In this document: positions 5,841-7,587 of the stretch, piece after piece
How the letters are laid out: the number at the start of each line of letters is the position of its first letter
Position numbering within the stretch: position 1 is the first letter of the stretch
NCBI GenBank assembly: GCA_004556565.1
Contig: SFGN01000091.1
Location: 1 to 7,587 of the forward strand
Source of the DNA: Lachnospiraceae bacterium
GTDB lineage: Bacteria; Bacillota_A; Clostridia; Lachnospirales; Lachnospiraceae
Length of the DNA: 7,587 bases
Direction of reading: 5' to 3'
Program-made: the position numbers and the translations under genes
Notes under the pieces: model-generated
The model's database searches: none
What the model saw: the letters and a program-made list of their open reading frames with translations, nothing else
What the model was told of the DNA's origin: nothing

Positions 5841-5864
5841 TAACATAAAACTATATTATATAAT
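5835..5864 (+). promoter_or_regulatory. Possible promoter of the ATP-grasp cassette
   Basis: TTGTGA (5835-5840) and a perfect TATAAT (5859-5864) are separated by 18 bp. The start would fall near 5871, right at the GGAGG ribosome binding site (5872-5876), giving a leader of about 11 nt, which is short. A weaker alternative is TTGATA at 5694 with TTTTAT at 5717 (17-bp spacer), which would also transcribe the 28-codon ORF. Confidence 0.4.
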
Positions 5865-5881
5865 AAATTGTGGAGGTAACT

Positions 5882-6790
5882 ATGGGGCGAAGAAGAATAT
5901 TAATAATCACAAGTTCCATAGATGAAACTGCTTCATATATCGTTAACAAATATTCAAGTTTTGCAGATTTCTTTCGTGTTGATGTGGACAAGTTTGATCA
6001 ATACAGATTTTATATAGATAATGATGGATGGAATATTTCAGATAATAATTCCAAAGCAACTTCTTCTGATATTTACTCTATTTATTACAGAAAGCCGATG
6101 CTACCTGATTTGAGTTCATATGATCCACAGTATCATTCAATGATTCAGAGAGATATTATTTCTGTAATTAATGGAATTGTGGATTCCTTTTCAGGTAAAG
6201 TGCTTACCAAACCATCAATCCTTCGAAAAACTGAGAACAAAGTGTATCAGCTAATGTATGTAAGTAAAAACGCATGGAACATTCCACAATCATATATTGG
6301 CAATAATAGTCATGACTGTAGTAAATATGAAAAATCTGAATCAATAATAAAACCTTTAACAACCGGGAAGACGCACGGGAGCAACGGTTGGGAACTGTAC
6401 CAAACCAATATGTTTAAAGGTATTCATGAAGACATCCGTCTTACACCGGTGTATTTGCAGAATTATATCTCAAAGCAATTTGAAGTGCGTATCACTATCA
6501 TAGAAAGGCAGGCATACCCTATACGCATTGATACCAAAAATCCAGTTGATTGGAGATCAGATTACCAGAACCACAAATATACTAAGATTACCTGCCCTAA
6601 CAGCATTATTGAAAAATGCTACCAGATGATGGATGCATTTAACTTAATGTTTGGAGCATTTGATTTTATTGTGACACCAAGGAATGAATGGGTATTTCTT
6701 GAGGTTAATCCGAATGGTCAATGGCTTTGGCTGGAACGAAGTCTTAACCTTAATATTTCGCAGAAAATAGTCGAATATCTTATCAGTTAA
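5882..6790 (+). CDS. MvdD/RimK-like ATP-grasp peptide ligase
   Basis: Predicted cytoplasmic ATP-dependent carboxylate-amine/alcohol ligase of 302 residues, close to the normal length of MvdC/MvdD-type graspetide ligases, which crosslink side chains of a ribosomal peptide. The N-terminal pre-ATP-grasp region (about 1-110) includes IYYRKP (68-72), similar to the WYRRP of this group. The ATP-grasp core has K120 (ENKVYQLM), adenine-side K157 in IIKPLTTG, QNYISKQFEVRI with E201/R203, and the metal-binding D261, E274 and N276 in GAFDFIVTP...FLEVNPNGQWLWLE. That last segment is characteristic of MvdD-like enzymes. All key residues are present. The ATG at 5882 has GGAGG 5 nt upstream; a GTG at 5870 overlaps that site and is rejected. 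The membrane-protein gene follows after 23 bp, so the two are probably one operon. The substrate peptide is unproven. Alternatives are amino-acid ligation to a protein or a small-molecule ligase. Confidence 0.85.
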   Translation: MGRRRILIITSSIDETASYIVNKYSSFADFFRVDVDKFDQYRFYIDNDGWNISDNNSKATSSDIYSIYYRKPMLPDLSSYDPQYHSMIQRDIISVINGIVDSFSGKVLTKPSILRKTENKVYQLMYVSKNAWNIPQSYIGNNSHDCSKYEKSESIIKPLTTGKTHGSNGWELYQTNMFKGIHEDIRLTPVYLQNYISKQFEVRITIIERQAYPIRIDTKNPVDWRSDYQNHKYTKITCPNSIIEKCYQMMDAFNLMFGAFDFIVTPRNEWVFLEVNPNGQWLWLERSLNLNISQKIVEYLIS

Positions 6791-6813
6791 TATACAGAGA
6801 GTGAGAAGAATAA

Positions 6814-7506
6814 ATGTGGTTTGTAGATCTATTAATGAACATATTAGCGTATCTTCCTGTTTTTTCATTGACAGATGACTTAGGATTTTTAACAGGTAAT
6901 CGTGGTTCTAATCAGCCACATAAGTATTATTTAAGTTTAATAAATATTCTCTTTGGAGAGAGAAAAATTCAACTTCTATCTATTCCGATTAAGCAACCTG
7001 GAGAAAAAGTTATTTTATTCCGAATAAAACGACTTTCGGAAATAGATGCTTTTGTTCTTTCAGAAGAAAAAGCCAATCAACTTGAGGCAAACTATAAAAG
7101 TCATTATGATTCTTTACACGAGACTGAACAAAACATTGAAAAAGAAGTGCTGCTTAGGCAACTGTCTGATCAACAGTCAAGAATAGAAACCAGCTACAAT
7201 AAGATTAACGCTTTTACAACAATAATCGTTGCGATAATACCTATTGCGGTCACGTTCATAAATTGGGATACAATCAAATCAATGAGCGTAATAGGCATGA
7301 CTATTTTTATATCATTAATCTATGCAAACGTAAACTTATGTGCTTGGATTTTTCAAGCAATTAATGTTAGAGGTTTTGCGGCTAGTTCCTTTAGAGATTT
7401 AAAGAACAGTAATGAAAAAGCCAAGGAACAAAATTGGCAAATTTATTATGACTGGCAGCAAACGAAACGAAAAGCAGATATGTTTGTCTGTGAACTTCCT
7501 AAATAA
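6814..7506 (+). CDS. Unrecognised two-helix membrane protein with coiled coil
   Basis: I cannot assign a family. The 230-residue product has an N-terminal part (1-80) with hydrophobic stretches and beta-like strands (KIQLLSIPIK, EKVILFRIKRL). A charged, probable coiled coil follows (about 84-130), then two adjacent membrane helices (about 131-151 and 157-181) with WDTIKS between, and a charged tail (190-230) ending ADMFVCELPK. A cytoplasmic helix running into SYNKINAFTTIIVAIIPIAVTFI recalls the two-helix membrane effectors of bacterial conflict systems (SLATT-like), but this is only architectural likeness. The ATG at 6814 is preceded by a modest purine-rich site (GAGAGTGAG). It directly follows the ATP-grasp gene, so a shared role is likely. 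The tail stops abruptly, and no strong terminator follows, so the C-terminus may be truncated at an element boundary. Confidence 0.78.
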   Translation: MWFVDLLMNILAYLPVFSLTDDLGFLTGNRGSNQPHKYYLSLINILFGERKIQLLSIPIKQPGEKVILFRIKRLSEIDAFVLSEEKANQLEANYKSHYDSLHETEQNIEKEVLLRQLSDQQSRIETSYNKINAFTTIIVAIIPIAVTFINWDTIKSMSVIGMTIFISLIYANVNLCAWIFQAINVRGFAASSFRDLKNSNEKAKEQNWQIYYDWQQTKRKADMFVCELPK

Positions 7507-7587
7507 TGTCCCCTAAACCCGTTTTAGCCAAATGTGGAATCCAAAAAACCTTGTAAATCCGGGGCTTGTGAGCATTTGTGCTTGCAA
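7507..7587. other. Unassigned flank at the window edge
   Basis: It contains a weak CTAAA/TTTAG stem (about 7514-7527) and a GCTTGTG/GCTTGCA near-repeat close to the end. A minus-strand frame is open from the edge to a TAG at 7501-7499, and an ATG at 7533 is open on the plus strand without a ribosome binding site. None is strong enough to call a gene. The base composition is richer in GC than in the preceding gene, so a junction near 7500 is possible. Confidence 0.35.

Larger units (their letters stand above)
5592..5881. other. AT-rich divergent intergenic region before the ATP-grasp gene
   Basis: It separates the minus-strand 139-aa gene from the plus-strand cassette. It contains a perfect dyad GTTATC/GATAAC (5662-5679), a CCATAG/CTATGG dyad (5735-5757), and the 10-mer TTACCATAGA twice (5639-5648 and 5732-5741, 93 bp apart). 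It also contains a possible 28-codon ORF (5754-5840) and a promoter-like pair just before the ATP-grasp gene. Composition falls sharply in GC from about 5640 onward, suggesting a junction between the element backbone and a separately acquired cassette. Confidence 0.55.

Noticed and set aside
6644..6868. Minus-strand ORF of 74 codons
   Set aside because: It lies over the conserved metal-binding end of the ATP-grasp gene and the start of the next gene, without a ribosome binding site.
7499..7587. Partial minus-strand frame ending in TGLGDII, possible C-terminus of a neighbouring gene
   Set aside because: Fewer than 30 open codons, an overlap with the end of the membrane-protein gene, and no recognisable motif; not enough to call.

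Overview
The window reads as accessory DNA of a low-to-moderate GC Clostridia (Lachnospiraceae-type) genome. Support: strong AGGAGG-like ribosome binding sites, AT-rich coding, an OmpR-type response regulator and kinase driving an FtsX-type ABC transporter, and a small gene resembling the Orf8-type helix-turn-helix proteins of Tn916/Tn1549-family conjugative transposons. The taxon is an inference. No rRNA, tRNA, CRISPR array, integrase or transposase gene is visible.

Left part (about 77-4440, all minus strand): response regulator (3698-4381), sensor kinase (2670-3701, ATGA overlap), ABC ATPase (1883-2560) and FtsX-type permease (77-1879). This is the usual layout of peptide-antibiotic or cell-envelope stress sensing and detoxification modules in Firmicutes. 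Two promoters, one before the regulator and one before the ATPase, share the same architecture: two GTGA boxes 11 bp apart, then exactly 11 bp to a TACWAT -10 element. This suggests that the regulator controls both itself and the transporter. The permease stops at 600 residues, before the last three membrane helices expected of a two-FtsX-domain permease. Its last codons lie in a perfect 11-bp inverted repeat, so it looks truncated.

Middle part (about 4440-5600): a 372-bp stretch without a convincing gene, holding two large hairpins and three copies of a GCGGAAAA-like motif at an exact 30-bp period. It is followed by two minus-strand genes, the conjugative-transposon helix-turn-helix protein (4813-5082) and an unrecognised acidic 139-aa protein (5172-5591) with its own clear intrinsic terminator. 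These look like mobile-element backbone.

Right part (about 5640-7506, plus strand, visibly more AT-rich): a two-gene cassette. The first gene is a MvdD/RimK-like ATP-grasp ligase (5882-6790), of the type that modifies ribosomal peptides (graspetides/microviridins). The second, 23 bp downstream, is an unrecognised membrane protein with a coiled coil and two helices (6814-7506). A possible 28-codon ORF (5754-5840) just upstream could be a peptide substrate but is weakly supported. A peptide-modifying ligase paired with a two-helix membrane protein, without the usual RiPP transporter or protease, is the part of the window most likely to be an undescribed system.
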